Notes: generated from the letters alone by a model not told the origin. 64,000 nt of DNA from Microseira wollei NIES-4236 (GCF_020521235.1 NZ_BLAY01000009.1:1-64000); one strand, 5' to 3'. Counted from the first letter of the stretch, positions 33,448 to 42,409 are shown. Numbers and translations: made by a program.

Positions 33448-34704
33448 ATGGCTTATCGCCGAGTCAGTTATGCAGTCTGGGAAATCACGCTCAAATGCAA
33501 TCTCGCCTGCCAGCACTGCGGTTCTCGTGCTGGTCATTCGCGAACAAAAGAACTTTCTACTCAAGAAGCCTTAGACTTAGTTAAACAACTGGCAGAAGTC
33601 GGTATTAAAGAAGTGACTCTCATTGGAGGAGAAGCGTTTCTGCGCCCAGACTGGTTGGAAATTGCTCAAGCGATTACCAACGCCGGAATGATTTGTGGTA
33701 TGACTACCGGGGGCTATGGAATCACCTTAGAAACCGCCCACAAAATGAAAGCAGCAGGAATTAAAGTGGTTTCGGTTTCGGTGGATGGCTTAGAAGAGAC
33801 ACATGATCGCTTGCGGGGAAAAAAAGGCTCCTGGCAGTGGGCATTTAAAACCATGAGCCATCTCAAAGCAGCAGGCATCCCTTTCGGGTGCAATACCCAA
33901 ATCAATCGCCTCTCTGCCCCAGAATTTCCTCAAATTTACCAGCGCATTCGCGACGCGGGGATATTTGCTTGGCAGATTCAGTTAACCGTGCCGATGGGCA
34001 ATGCCGCCGATAACAACCAAATCCTCCTCCAACCCTACGAACTGCTCGATATCTATCCCATGATTGCTCGCGTCGTGCAACGGGCGAATCAAGAAGGGGT
34101 GAAGGTGCAGGCGGGAAATAATATTGGTTACTATGGCCCCTACGAACGCCTGCTGCGAGGAGGAGATGCTTGGACTTTCTGGCAAGGCTGTATGGCAGGG
34201 ATAGCAGCGTTGGGGATCGAGGCGGATGGGGCAATCAAGGGGTGTCCCTCCCTTCCCACGGCTGCATATACAGGGGGAAATATCCGCGATCGCTCTCTGA
34301 AACAGATTATTGAAGAGGCAGAAGAATTGCGCTTTAATCTGGGAGCCGGGACTCCCAAGGGAACGGAGCATTTGTGGGGTTTTTGTCAAACTTGTGAGTT
34401 TGCTGAACTCTGTCGGGGTGGTTGCAGTTGGACGGCTCATGTATTTTTTGATCGTCGGGGCAATAACCCCTACTGCCACCATCGTGCTTTGACCCAGGCA
34501 AAACGGGGCATCCGCGAACGATTTTACTTAGAGCGGAAAGCCGCAGGAGTGCCGTTTGATAATGGGAAGTTTGTCTTAGTTGAGGAACCCATTGAGACAC
34601 CTTTGCCAGAAAATGACCCGCTTGAGTTTTCTGCCTCTCGCATCCAATGGCCAGACAGTTGGCAAGAAGCAGCCGCGTTAACCCACGCTTTTGTAGGGAT
34701 ATAA
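33448..34704 (+). CDS. radical SAM/SPASM peptide maturase 2 (Nif11-associated, splicease-like)
   Basis: A 418-residue paralogue of the enzyme at 27022: CNLACQHC (Cys17, 21, 24), LIGGEAFLRPDW, VDGLEETHDRLRGKKG, and SPASM cysteines (CQTCEFAELCRGGCSW, NPYCHH). Near-identity runs through the catalytic barrel, and divergence is mainly in the last 40 residues. A GAGGGA ribosome site precedes the ATG. It is followed 16 bp later by the small accessory gene. Two enzymes with matched but different Nif11 precursors suggest parallel pathways; either enzyme could accept either precursor because the leaders are similar. Confidence 0.9.
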   Translation: MAYRRVSYAVWEITLKCNLACQHCGSRAGHSRTKELSTQEALDLVKQLAEVGIKEVTLIGGEAFLRPDWLEIAQAITNAGMICGMTTGGYGITLETAHKMKAAGIKVVSVSVDGLEETHDRLRGKKGSWQWAFKTMSHLKAAGIPFGCNTQINRLSAPEFPQIYQRIRDAGIFAWQIQLTVPMGNAADNNQILLQPYELLDIYPMIARVVQRANQEGVKVQAGNNIGYYGPYERLLRGGDAWTFWQGCMAGIAALGIEADGAIKGCPSLPTAAYTGGNIRDRSLKQIIEEAEELRFNLGAGTPKGTEHLWGFCQTCEFAELCRGGCSWTAHVFFDRRGNNPYCHHRALTQAKRGIRERFYLERKAAGVPFDNGKFVLVEEPIETPLPENDPLEFSASRIQWPDSWQEAAALTHAFVGI

Positions 34705-34720
34705 AAGAAAGGAACAGCCC

Positions 34721-34900
34721 ATGACTGGAAATTCGCCCCTAAATACAGCCAACAATTCTCACCAGCAAAGTGAGACTCAAAAGCCCTTATTACCCCGCTC
34801 TGCTTGGCATAGTCAAGTCGCTTATTTGAGAGCCTTATTTCGCGTCAAAAAAGCCTTGGATTTGAGCGAGCAAGAAGCTGGTGTATTCAAAAGTGAGTAG
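34721..34900 (+). CDS. small conserved accessory protein of radical SAM cassette 2
   Basis: A 59-residue protein starting MTGNSPLNT, with AAGGAAC 6 nt before the ATG. The core PLLPRSAWHSQVAYLRALF, with RVKKALD following, matches the 73-residue protein at 26781 over about 27 residues, while the N-termini are unrelated. The repeated pairing with a radical SAM gene supports a real gene despite its size. The role is presumed PlpY-like, unproven. Confidence 0.75.
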   Translation: MTGNSPLNTANNSHQQSETQKPLLPRSAWHSQVAYLRALFRVKKALDLSEQEAGVFKSE

Positions 34901-34906
34901 GGTCTC

Positions 34907-35047
34907 ATATCATGTCCGGTCGATTACCCATGATTAGGAGTAGGGAACATTATTAACGTTATCTGTTTGTCCGAGATATCTATGATGTTCCCTACCCAAC
35001 GACGCGGTGAGGTTTTTTTATTATGGGCAATTCAACGGACATGATAT
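34907..35047. mobile_element. MITE-like element with ATATCATGTCCG ends
   Basis: ATATCATGTCCG and CGGACATGATAT are perfect inverted ends 141 bp apart. A similar element lies at about 62920-63022. No ORF. Confidence 0.7.
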
Positions 35048-35236
35048 CAGATGCGATCGCCTTGCACCTACCTCTTGCTGTTGTAAACCTTGCCAACTCT
35101 ATTTTGCCAGCTAGAGAATATTTTGCCAATTCAAACGAGGGATCGCAAGGAGAGTTGCTGTTGGGAAGGCGTCGGATTTTAAAATCAGATATTCATGAAG
35201 TAGAAACCGGATTTATTGAAGAAACCCGGTTTCTAC
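35048..35236. repeat. dispersed direct repeat, copy 3 (right half only)
   Basis: From GATGCGATCGCCTTGCACCT to GAAACCCGGTTTCTAC it follows the right half of copies 1 and 2. Three copies in 11 kb mark the limits of the duplicated RiPP cassettes. Confidence 0.8.
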
Positions 35237-35294
35237 ATATATCGATTGTAGTAATGGTTTAGCAACTTCTGGTTAAAGTGCGTAAGTCTTAAAA

Positions 35295-35771
35295 TCAATT
35301 CTCCGGAACTCTAACCATTGCTGTCCCTACAGGGATGTCTCCCATCAATCCCTGCTTCATAGCAAAAACCCGATAAAGCACTGTTTCTCCCACCTGGTTC
35401 ATTTCAACACCATTCAGCATCACGCTTATATAATTGTCAGGACCTACTGGTTGAGGAAAGTTAATTGCCACGCTTCCCGTACTGACTGCCACATTCGCTG
35501 CTATCTCTTTCCCTGTTTGATCCGTAATCCGAACTTGCCGGACACTTTTCATCTCGTTTGGTAAAGCGATCGTTAGATTTGTTAGAGGATACCCCGTAAC
35601 AGCTACGTTAATGAAATGGCTATCGTTATTAGCACTGGCGATACCCGAATCAGCAATAAAGGGCGCGCTAAAGTTGAAACGCATCTGTGCCTGTGCTTTA
35701 GGGGCAATAGCAGGAACAACAGCAGTACTTAGTATCAAAGCAGATAGACCACCGTAAATTAGACTTTTCAC
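35295..35771 (-). CDS. DUF2808 exported protein
   Basis: Read from a GTG at 35769-35771, preceded by AGGAG at 8 nt, it gives 158 residues: signal peptide MKSLIYGGLSALILSTAVVP then APKAQAQ, followed by a beta-rich DUF2808 domain (FINVAVTGYPLTNLTIALP, VRITDQTGKEIAA, VGPDNYISVMLNGVEMN, ETVLYRVFAMKQG). The frame is open further upstream to 35945, but that part translates an inverted repeat and is not protein. The family is cyanobacterial, periplasmic or outer envelope, with unknown function. Single-gene unit. Confidence 0.85.
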   Translation of the reverse strand: MKSLIYGGLSALILSTAVVPAIAPKAQAQMRFNFSAPFIADSGIASANNDSHFINVAVTGYPLTNLTIALPNEMKSVRQVRITDQTGKEIAANVAVSTGSVAINFPQPVGPDNYISVMLNGVEMNQVGETVLYRVFAMKQGLMGDIPVGTAMVRVPEN

Positions 35772-35821
35772 TTGCAATACTCCTGAGTGGATAAAACCCA
35801 TCAATTGATTGTTTGGCTTTG

Positions 35822-35924
35822 TCAGTCCTGACGCAAACACCAAAGTTTCTCTGAAAAATCGTCGCAAGAGAACTAGAGATAGCAGCAAGAAACTTTGGTG
35901 ATAAGATCGTCGTGCGTCAGTCCT
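35822..35924. mobile_element. MITE-like inverted repeat with CAGTCCTGACGCA-type ends
   Basis: CAGTCCTGACGC with CACCAAAGTTTCT at one end is mirrored by AGAAACTTTGGTG and GCGTCAGTCCTG at the other. It lies just upstream of the DUF2808 gene and artificially extends its reading frame. Confidence 0.75.
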
Positions 35925-36376
35925 GTTTGTTTTGATTGCCTTCAATCAATAGAATGATTTACCCAAATGAGATGAGGCTGATTAATAGATTAAAGTTAGA
36001 TGAGAATTTGAATTTGTCGCTCAAGCGCTGGTTTTGCCAGAACTTATACTTGTTGCCAAAGTCAGCTAAACCGGAAAGCGCAAAAATGTTACAACCGACA
36101 CCATCGGAAAATATAGTTTAATATGAAACATTTTTAATCCTTCTCGGCCATCGGTCAATAATAACGCAAGTTGCTAGTTATAAACTTTGGCGGTGCTAAT
36201 TGCTAATTGCAAGCTTGCTAATATAGGATTTTTACGCTCCATTAGCCATGAGCCATTAGCGATTAGCTGCTATGCATGAGATAACTAGCAACTTGAGTTA
36301 TTAGCCAAATCGTAAGATTTTGTCGGGTTGTATAGACCTGATTAAAATTTTGGCTCAATCTGCCGCCCGCCCAAGA

Positions 36377-37909
36377 ATGCAGCAAAATAAAGATAGCAGC
36401 AAACAAAATGCATTCACAGGTATGGAGACGACCCCAACAACAATTGAGCAGACTCTGTCGTATCAAAACACAACTGTAGATAACGACTGGACGACTAGCA
36501 CAACGCTAGAAAAACAAGCGGCGGGATCTGGCTCAACTGACACCATGCCTGCTGGTGGCAGCGACCTTTCTCGTTTTGATTGGAAGGAAGCGTGGTATCC
36601 GGTCTACTATATCGAAGATCTGGATAAGTCCAAGCCAGAGCCTTTTACCCTGCTGGGCAGAGATATTGTCATCTGGTGGGATAAAACCGCCTCTTGTTGG
36701 CGCGCGTTTGAGGATAAATGTCCCCACCGCCTTGCACCCCTATCCGAGGGCAGAATTGCCGAAGATGGCAATTTAGAATGTCCTTACCACGGTTGGGCTT
36801 TTTCTGGCAGCGGTGAATGTCAGCGCATTCCGCAACAAGTTGAAGGTGGAACGGCAGAACTTTCTAAACGTGCCTGCGTTGCTTCGTTCCCGACGGTGGA
36901 AAGACAGGGATTGTTATTTGTCTATCCGGGGGAACCAGAAAACGCGGCTAAAACCAAAGTTCCTATCGTCGAACCCCTAGAAGATTCTCCCGCCGAGTGG
37001 ACTTGCATCAATACGTTTCGGGATTTGCCTTACGATGCCCTGACGCTGTTAGAAAATGTCCTAGATGCGAGTCACGTTCCTTATACCCACCACCGCAGTG
37101 TGGGAAATCGCGCCTATGCCAGCCCGGTGGAGCTAGAAATAGTCGAATCTAACCGACAGGGGTTTAAAGGGGTTTGGGAACAAGGGCCGCGACGGGGGAC
37201 GCTAGGCCGCCAGGATACGACATTTATTGCCCCCGGTTTGATGTGGCACGACTTGACCTCGAAGCAGTTTGGCAGAACCTTGACGGTGGTGTATGCAACT
37301 CCGATTCGCAAGGGGGAGTGTCGGGTATTTGCGCGCTTTCCGTTTAAGTTTGCAAGCATTTTGCCTGCTTTGTTTATCAAGCTGACTCCACGTTGGTATT
37401 CCCACATCGGACAGAATGCGGTTTTGGAAGATGACCAGATTTTCTTGTATTTTCAAGAACGCTATCTGGAGGCGGCGGGTGGTAGTTCGCGCTTTGCCAA
37501 AGCATTTTACCTGCCAACTAAAGCAGATCGCTTCGTGATGGAGTTGCGTCAGTGGGTGAATCAATACGACGCGGAACCATTTCCAGGAGCGATATTGCCT
37601 CCACCTGCGCCCCGCGAACAGCTGTTAGAGCGGTATTATTCCCATACGAGCAAGTGTGCGAGTTGTCGGACAGCTTTAGGGAATATCCAGCGGGTGAGGA
37701 TGGGTTTGGCTATTTTAGGAGCGATCGCGCTTACCATCACCCCTCTACTCGCACTCTCTCTGGGCGAAACCGCAACCCCAACCGTTGCCCTCTTAACCCT
37801 GATAACCTTGACTTGCGGTGCAGGATGGCTGTTTTTAGGACGCCTGGTGCGCCAATTTTACCAAGGTCGCGATATACCGCCGCGCAACTTGCCGGAGAAA
37901 AAGCGTTGA
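36377..37909 (+). CDS. Rieske oxygenase of the pheophorbide a oxygenase/Lls1 family
   Basis: About 510 residues from the ATG at 36377; an in-frame ATG at 36422 is the alternative start and neither has a strong ribosome site. The Rieske 2Fe-2S motif is CPHRLAPLSEG ... CPYHGWAF (about residues 115-137). The mononuclear-iron and substrate domain follows (LLENVLDASHVPYTHHRSVG provides the His ligands). A PaO-type C-terminal region has WVNQYDAEPFPGA, a redox CxxC (KCASCRTAL), and two membrane helices near the end. Family members in plants and cyanobacteria oxygenate chlorophyll-type tetrapyrroles or act in protein translocation (Tic55). The substrate here is unknown. No partner reductase adjoins it. 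Confidence 0.9.
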   Translation: MQQNKDSSKQNAFTGMETTPTTIEQTLSYQNTTVDNDWTTSTTLEKQAAGSGSTDTMPAGGSDLSRFDWKEAWYPVYYIEDLDKSKPEPFTLLGRDIVIWWDKTASCWRAFEDKCPHRLAPLSEGRIAEDGNLECPYHGWAFSGSGECQRIPQQVEGGTAELSKRACVASFPTVERQGLLFVYPGEPENAAKTKVPIVEPLEDSPAEWTCINTFRDLPYDALTLLENVLDASHVPYTHHRSVGNRAYASPVELEIVESNRQGFKGVWEQGPRRGTLGRQDTTFIAPGLMWHDLTSKQFGRTLTVVYATPIRKGECRVFARFPFKFASILPALFIKLTPRWYSHIGQNAVLEDDQIFLYFQERYLEAAGGSSRFAKAFYLPTKADRFVMELRQWVNQYDAEPFPGAILPPPAPREQLLERYYSHTSKCASCRTALGNIQRVRMGLAILGAIALTITPLLALSLGETATPTVALLTLITLTCGAGWLFLGRLVRQFYQGRDIPPRNLPEKKR

Positions 37910-37974
37910 CCTACTCCCCTGTCTCTTGACGAGGGGATTCTTAAAAGGTTGTTACGAGGCGGTCAATAGACACG

Positions 37975-38165
37975 CCTCTCCACCTTTGTTGCTGTTTCTC
38001 GGATTCTTATAGCGGATTGCAGCCGTATGAGGTACGGCGCTTGGTGTGCCAGCAGCATTAATGCGGCGGGCACACCAAGCGCCTTTAGGCTTGGTGTGCC
38101 AGCAGCATTAATGCTGCGCGCTTGACAAACAAAGCCAAAAGGCTGTACCTCGATCGTTTGCCATC
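37975..38165. mobile_element. compound palindromic element, GCAGCATTAATGC family
   Basis: TATAGCGGATTGCAGCCGTA opens the element. Two GCAGCATTAATGC cores lie in tandem, each flanked by GGCTTGGTGTGCC-like arms. It looks like two nested or duplicated copies. The rest of the gap before sbpA holds only a CCCCGAATTC-type inverted repeat near 38190-38230. Confidence 0.75.
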
Positions 38166-38351
38166 CGCGATCAACGTATTTTGCTCAAAAGCTAGATCCC
38201 CGAATTCTCCTGTGAAGTCGGGGATCTCCGCGTCAAGCCTCCCTAGTCTTGTAAAATCTTTCTTAAATCTCCACTTTCTCACTAGAGATTGTGGAGTTTT
38301 TGCTTGCGTTTTGTGTCCTGTGGGGGTAATATCGATAAACGAGGTTGTAAA

Positions 38352-38379
38352 ATACGGTATCCCTACCAAGTAGCCGTAT
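38352..38379 (+). promoter_or_regulatory. probable operator/promoter region of sbpA
   Basis: ATACGG...CCGTAT flank TATCCCTACCAAGTAG just before the ribosome site of sbpA. The block TACGGTATCCCTACCA continuing to ATTAGC is matched by TACTGTATTCCTACCA...ATTAGC at about 41991-42022 upstream of the second NIL gene, so it is likely a shared sulfur-status control site. Confidence 0.6.
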
Positions 38380-38397
38380 ATTAGCGGAGGTAAACAA

Positions 38398-39501
38398 ATG
38401 ACCATATGGCAGCGCCTGAGCAGGCTGAGAGTGAATTCGATCAAAAGTTTCGTATCGTTATTTTTGGTAGGGGTGAGTTTGAGCGTTGCGATCGCTGCCT
38501 GTTCGAGTGGCGGTGGAAGCAATTCTACCACTGGCAGTCCCGGTGCTAGTCCCGTTGCCCAAAACAAGCAAAATGTCGAAGTAACCCTAGTTTCCTTTGC
38601 CGTCACCAAAGCCGCCCACGAAGCGATTATTCCTAAATTTGTCCAAAAGTGGAAGCAAGAACGTAACCAAAACGTCACCTTCCAGACCAGCTATGGCGGA
38701 TCTGGTTCGCAAACACGCGCGGTAATTGATGGTTTGGAAGCCGATATTGTCCACTTGGCACTAGCGTTAGACACTCAAAAGATCGAAAAAGCCGGACTAA
38801 TTCAACCAGGATGGGAACAAGAAGTTCCTAACAACGCCATTGTGTCCAAATCCGTTGCCGCATTAGTCACTCGTGAAGGCAATCCGAAAGGAATTAAAGA
38901 TTGGTCAGATTTGGGAAAAGATGGAGTTAAACTAATTACTGCCGACCCTAAAACATCGGGCATTGCGCGGTGGAATTTCCTAGCCTTGTGGAATTCGGCA
39001 ATTAAAACGGGTGGAGATGAAGCGAAGGCTTTGGATTTTGTCACCAAGGTATATAAAAATGTGCCAGTTCTAACGAGAGATGCACGGGAAGCAACCGATG
39101 CCTTTTTCAAACAAGGTCAGGGAGACGCGCTGATCAACTACGAAAACGAGATTATTTTGGCACAACAAAAAGGCGAAAAGGTATCTTATGTTATTCCCGA
39201 TGTCAATATCTCGATTGATAATCCAATTGCCGTGGTAGATAAAAACGTAGATCGGCACGGTAATAGAGAAGTGGCTGAAGCATTTGTCAAATTCCTGTAT
39301 ACAAAAGAAGCGCAACAAGAGTTTGCTAAAGTCGGTTTCCGACCTGTAAATCAAACAGTCGCCCAAACCAAGGAATTTGCCGACAAATATCCCAAAGTCA
39401 AAACTTTAGGTACGGTTAAGGATTACGGCGGTTGGGGTGAAATTCAGAAAAAATTCTTCGATGACGGGGCGGTTTTTGACCAAATTCAAGCGAAAAAATA
39501 G
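38398..39501 (+). CDS. sbpA: sulfate ABC transporter substrate-binding lipoprotein
   Basis: A 367-residue protein. Its lipoprotein signal has lipobox AIAAC (Cys35), a Ser/Gly linker, and then the sulfate-binding family fold: VTLVSFAVTKAAHEAIIPKF, TSYGGSGSQTRAVIDGLEADIV, LALDTQKIEKAGLIQPGWEQ, VTREGNPKGIKDWSDL, DPKTSGIARWNFLALW, INYENEI. It captures periplasmic sulfate or thiosulfate for CysTWA. GCGGAGG precedes the ATG. cysT and cysW follow, while the ATPase gene is 17 kb away. A second, broken copy lies at 42827. Confidence 0.95.
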   Translation: MTIWQRLSRLRVNSIKSFVSLFLVGVSLSVAIAACSSGGGSNSTTGSPGASPVAQNKQNVEVTLVSFAVTKAAHEAIIPKFVQKWKQERNQNVTFQTSYGGSGSQTRAVIDGLEADIVHLALALDTQKIEKAGLIQPGWEQEVPNNAIVSKSVAALVTREGNPKGIKDWSDLGKDGVKLITADPKTSGIARWNFLALWNSAIKTGGDEAKALDFVTKVYKNVPVLTRDAREATDAFFKQGQGDALINYENEIILAQQKGEKVSYVIPDVNISIDNPIAVVDKNVDRHGNREVAEAFVKFLYTKEAQQEFAKVGFRPVNQTVAQTKEFADKYPKVKTLGTVKDYGGWGEIQKKFFDDGAVFDQIQAKK

Positions 39502-39610
39502 AGGGGAATTGTTAATTGCTAATTGCTAATTGGTAATTGGTAGAAAACTACTGGTCGGGGCAGGTATTACCCGCCCCTACAAAACTGAAAATGAACACAT
39601 TCTGATTTTT

Positions 39611-40477
39611 ATGGCAATTTCTTCTCCACCACAACTGAGATCTCAAAATACTTCAGTCGTTCAAAGGTTATGGCGTTCGATAGTCCAGCTTCCCTGGACT
39701 TGGCGAATTACCCTGGGATATCTCACGGTAATGTTACTTGTCCCAGTAGTAGCAATGTTTGCTAAAGCGAGTACTGAAACTCCTGCCGAATTTTGGAGAA
39801 TTGCTACCAGTCCGATTGCACTTGCTACCTACGATGTTACGTTTACTACCTCGTTAATGGCGGCTGCAATTAATGGAGTTTTTGGCACTTTAATTGCCTG
39901 GGTTTTAGTCCGGTACGACTTTCCCTTGAAGCGATTTGTTGATGCTTCGGTAGATTTACCATTTGCATTGCCAACCGCAGTTGCTGGGTTAACCTTGGCA
40001 ACAGTTTATAGCGATAATGGTTGGATTGGTTCGCTGTTCGCACCACTGGGAATTAAAATATCTTTTACCCGGTTAGGCGTCGGGGTAGCGATGATATTTA
40101 TATCCCTACCTTTTATCATCCGGACGGTACAACCAGTGCTTCAAGAAATGGAAAAAGACATTGAAGAAGCTGCCTGGTGTTTGGGTGCTTCGGGATGGCA
40201 AACCTTTTGGCGAGTGATTTTACCACCGCTATTTCCATCGATTTTAACCGGGGTGGCGTTGGGTTTCTCCCGCGCAGTTGGGGAATATGGATCGACTGTG
40301 ATTATAGCTTCCAATACACCGTTTAAAGATTTGATTGCACCCGTGTTAATTTTCCAGCGATTAGAACAGTATGACTATTCGGGTGCAACGGTAATTGGCA
40401 TCGTACTGTTGGGAATTTCATTGGTGATGCTGTTAGGAATTAATCTCTTACAAGCTTGGGGAAGACGTTATGGCTAA
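39611..40477 (+). CDS. cysT: sulfate ABC transporter permease CysT
   Basis: A 288-residue permease from the ATG at 39611. The frame extends upstream to 39530, but that part is a TAATTGG repeat. Six membrane helices; the EAA loop [20 protein letters not shown] contacts the ATPase. [20 protein letters not shown] is typical of CysT/CysU. The last 8 bases overlap the start of cysW, implying translational coupling. Confidence 0.95.
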   Translation: MAISSPPQLRSQNTSVVQRLWRSIVQLPWTWRITLGYLTVMLLVPVVAMFAKASTETPAEFWRIATSPIALATYDVTFTTSLMAAAINGVFGTLIAWVLVRYDFPLKRFVDASVDLPFALPTAVAGLTLATVYSDNGWIGSLFAPLGIKISFTRLGVGVAMIFISLPFIIRTVQPVLQEMEKDIEEAAWCLGASGWQTFWRVILPPLFPSILTGVALGFSRAVGEYGSTVIIASNTPFKDLIAPVLIFQRLEQYDYSGATVIGIVLLGISLVMLLGINLLQAWGRRYG

Positions 40478-41336
40478 TTTGGAAGTATCTAATAACCTGC
40501 CTCGTCAGACTAGAAATATCAAAAAGCAGGCAAATTGGGTGCCGGTGGTTTTGATTGGGGTAGCGATCGCCTACTTAGCCCTAGTTCTCTACATTCCTGC
40601 CTTTAACGTCTTTTACCAAGCGTTTAAAAAGGGAGTGGGGCCATTTTTCTCCAACTTAACCAAACCCGACTTTCTCCACGCAGTCAAGCTAACGGTGATG
40701 CTAGCTGCGATCGCCCTGCCGCTGAATACGGTTTTTGGACTCTGTGCAGCGTGGGCGATCGCAAGGCGTAAATTCCCCGGTCGTGCTTTCATTTTAAGTA
40801 TTATCGACCTGCCTTTTTCTATCTCCCCAGTAGTGGCAGGATTGATGCTTGTTTTGCTTTACGGAAGTAACGGTTGGTTTGGTCCTTGGTTACAGGAACA
40901 CAATCTCAAAGTTATCTTTGCCTTTCCAGGAATGGTGTTAGCAACGGCATTTGTTAGTATGCCATTTGTTGCCCGCGAAGTTATTCCCGTTTTAGAAGAA
41001 ATCGGCACCGATCAAGAAGAAGCAGCTAAAACTTTAGGGGCAAAAGATTGGCAGATTTTTTGGCGCGTCACCCTGCCCAATATTCGCTGGGGTTTGCTTT
41101 ACGGCTTGATTTTAACTAATGCGAGGGCAATGGGTGAATTTGGTGCGGTTTCGGTAGTTTCTGGCAACATTGCTGGGAAAACTCAAAGCTTACCTTTGTT
41201 CGTGGAAGATGCTTACAAACAGTATGAAACCGAAGCCGCTTACTCGGCTGCTGTTTTGTTAGCTTTGCTTGCAGTAGTAACGCTGGTGTTGAAAGAAATT
41301 TTGGAACGAAAAACCCGTATTAAACAGGAGAAATAG
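40470..41336 (+). CDS. cysW: sulfate ABC transporter permease CysW
   Basis: A 288-residue permease overlapping cysT by 8 bp. Membrane helices and EAA loop [20 protein letters not shown] are typical; [17 protein letters not shown] and [20 protein letters not shown] are characteristic of CysW. It forms the channel with CysT. Only 2 bp separate it from the NIL-domain gene. Confidence 0.95.
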   Translation: MANLEVSNNLPRQTRNIKKQANWVPVVLIGVAIAYLALVLYIPAFNVFYQAFKKGVGPFFSNLTKPDFLHAVKLTVMLAAIALPLNTVFGLCAAWAIARRKFPGRAFILSIIDLPFSISPVVAGLMLVLLYGSNGWFGPWLQEHNLKVIFAFPGMVLATAFVSMPFVAREVIPVLEEIGTDQEEAAKTLGAKDWQIFWRVTLPNIRWGLLYGLILTNARAMGEFGAVSVVSGNIAGKTQSLPLFVEDAYKQYETEAAYSAAVLLALLAVVTLVLKEILERKTRIKQEK

Positions 41337-41338
41337 AC

Positions 41339-41617
41339 ATGCAAGCTTCTACAACTGATGACAATCGACTGACGCAGAAACGAATCAGGATTAGAATTCC
41401 CAAGCAATATCACCAAGATCCGGTGATTTCTCGCTTGATATCTGACTACAACTTGACGGTGAATATTACCGCCGCAATATTGGGAGGCAATGCCAATGGC
41501 GATGGTTGGTTCGATCTAGAATTACGGGGAACAATTGCAAATATTCGGAGAAGTCTGGACTATCTCAACGAGTTAGATCTGGAAATATGGAACGACGCTG
41601 AAACCGATGGGTGGTGA
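41339..41617 (+). CDS. NIL-domain protein 1, sulfate-transport operon
   Basis: A 92-residue protein consisting of little more than a NIL domain (RIRIPKQYHQDPVISRLISD, LTVNITAAILGGNANGDGWF, LELRGTIANIRRSLDYLNEL). This ferredoxin-like fold is otherwise fused to MetN-type ATPases as an allosteric sensor. As the last gene of sbpA-cysT-cysW it may sense a sulfur metabolite and gate the transporter (inference). The CysA encoded at 57369 lacks a NIL domain, which fits a stand-alone regulator. Confidence 0.9.
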   Translation: MQASTTDDNRLTQKRIRIRIPKQYHQDPVISRLISDYNLTVNITAAILGGNANGDGWFDLELRGTIANIRRSLDYLNELDLEIWNDAETDGW

Positions 41618-41639
41618 AGGTGTTACAGCGGGAAAGCAG

Positions 41640-41750
41640 CCCTATTCATAGGGCGCTTGGAATGCAATAGCGGCAGCATTAATGCTGCCGCTACAAAAAC
41701 CAAGCCTTAAGGCTTTACCTCATCGAGTTGCAATCTTCTGTAAACGATAC
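41640..41750. mobile_element. palindromic MITE-like element, GCAGCATTAATGCTGC family
   Basis: It contains AGCGGCAGCATTAATGCTGC and degenerate outer arms (TTACAGCG... and ...CTGTAAA). Noncoding, in the gap after NIL gene 1. Confidence 0.75.
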
Positions 41751-41822
41751 CCATTCTGCAAAGTTCGCCTAAGCGATCGCCGTTCATAACCCCAACTAAC
41801 TAAACTGAAAATGGCTATGCTT

Positions 41823-41855
41823 AAAAATCCCGGTTTCTCTAAGAAACCGGGATTT
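41823..41855. terminator. perfect hairpin, probable terminator after the cysTW-NIL operon
   Basis: AAAATCCCGGTTTCT and AGAAACCGGGATTTT pair perfectly around CTA. It is flanked by A and T runs and so could work in both directions. It belongs to the GAAACCGGG repeat family. Confidence 0.65.
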
Positions 41856-41989
41856 TGCTATCAAATTAATCAATATTTATATAAATCTATTTGTCAAATA
41901 CGAACTGGCAATATATCAAACGTAAATTAAGTATATTCACCCCTTGTATTTTTAGGTTTTTTGTGGCAATCTCATTCATATAGTTATAG

Positions 41990-42022
41990 TACTGTATTCC
42001 TACCATTGTACCGTAGATTAGC
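41990..42022 (+). promoter_or_regulatory. probable operator/promoter region of NIL gene 2
   Basis: TACTGTATTCCTACCA ... TACCGTAGATTAGC aligns with the sbpA upstream block at 38353-38387 over about 34 positions with few differences. Confidence 0.6.
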
Positions 42023-42073
42023 AAAAATTTGCCTTAGCTACTGGGTCAGAAATGAAAATTCTCGATTAAATAA

Positions 42074-42409
42074 ATGGAAGCAATAAATTACCGTTCCTTG
42101 ACAACAGGAGTGAAACTAACAGTTGTTTCGCCAGTGTCTCAAAGCAGCGTCACTCAAATTCGCCTGCGCCTGGAGATTCCCCCGTGTTACCAGCAAGAAC
42201 CTGTAATTTCCCGGCTGATTAGAGAGCATGGCTTAATTGTCAATATTACTGGAGCCAAACTGGGAAAAAATACGGGTTTGCAGGGATGTTTTGACCTGGA
42301 ACTGAGGGGAACACCGCCACAAATTTGTAGCGGTTTGACTTATCTGCAATCTTTAAATATCAAAGTTATGGGGAAGGCGAATCCTGATGGAGATGGCTGG
42401 CATTGTTGA
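42074..42409 (+). CDS. NIL-domain protein 2
   Basis: A 111-residue protein. The NIL domain occupies about 28-100 (RLRLEIPPCYQQEPVISRLI, LIVNITGAKLGKNTGLQGCF, LELRGTPPQICSGLTYLQSL) and is a paralogue of the 92-residue protein 450 bp upstream. The N-terminal 25 residues are unrelated. Its promoter region copies that of sbpA, so it should respond to the same signal. It may have belonged to the duplicated sbpA2 unit that follows. Function inferred only. Confidence 0.85.
   Translation: MEAINYRSLTTGVKLTVVSPVSQSSVTQIRLRLEIPPCYQQEPVISRLIREHGLIVNITGAKLGKNTGLQGCFDLELRGTPPQICSGLTYLQSLNIKVMGKANPDGDGWHC

Noticed and set aside
35772..35945. N-terminal extension of the DUF2808 protein
   Set aside because: It translates an inverted repeat. 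A GTG with a good ribosome site directly before the signal peptide is the better start.
35936..36121. 61-codon plus ORF
   Set aside because: No ribosome site, no recognised features, and it starts at the edge of a repeat. Not enough to call a gene.
38085..38678. Minus-strand 197-codon ORF
   Set aside because: It overlaps a palindromic element and the 5' end of sbpA in antisense, with no family features.
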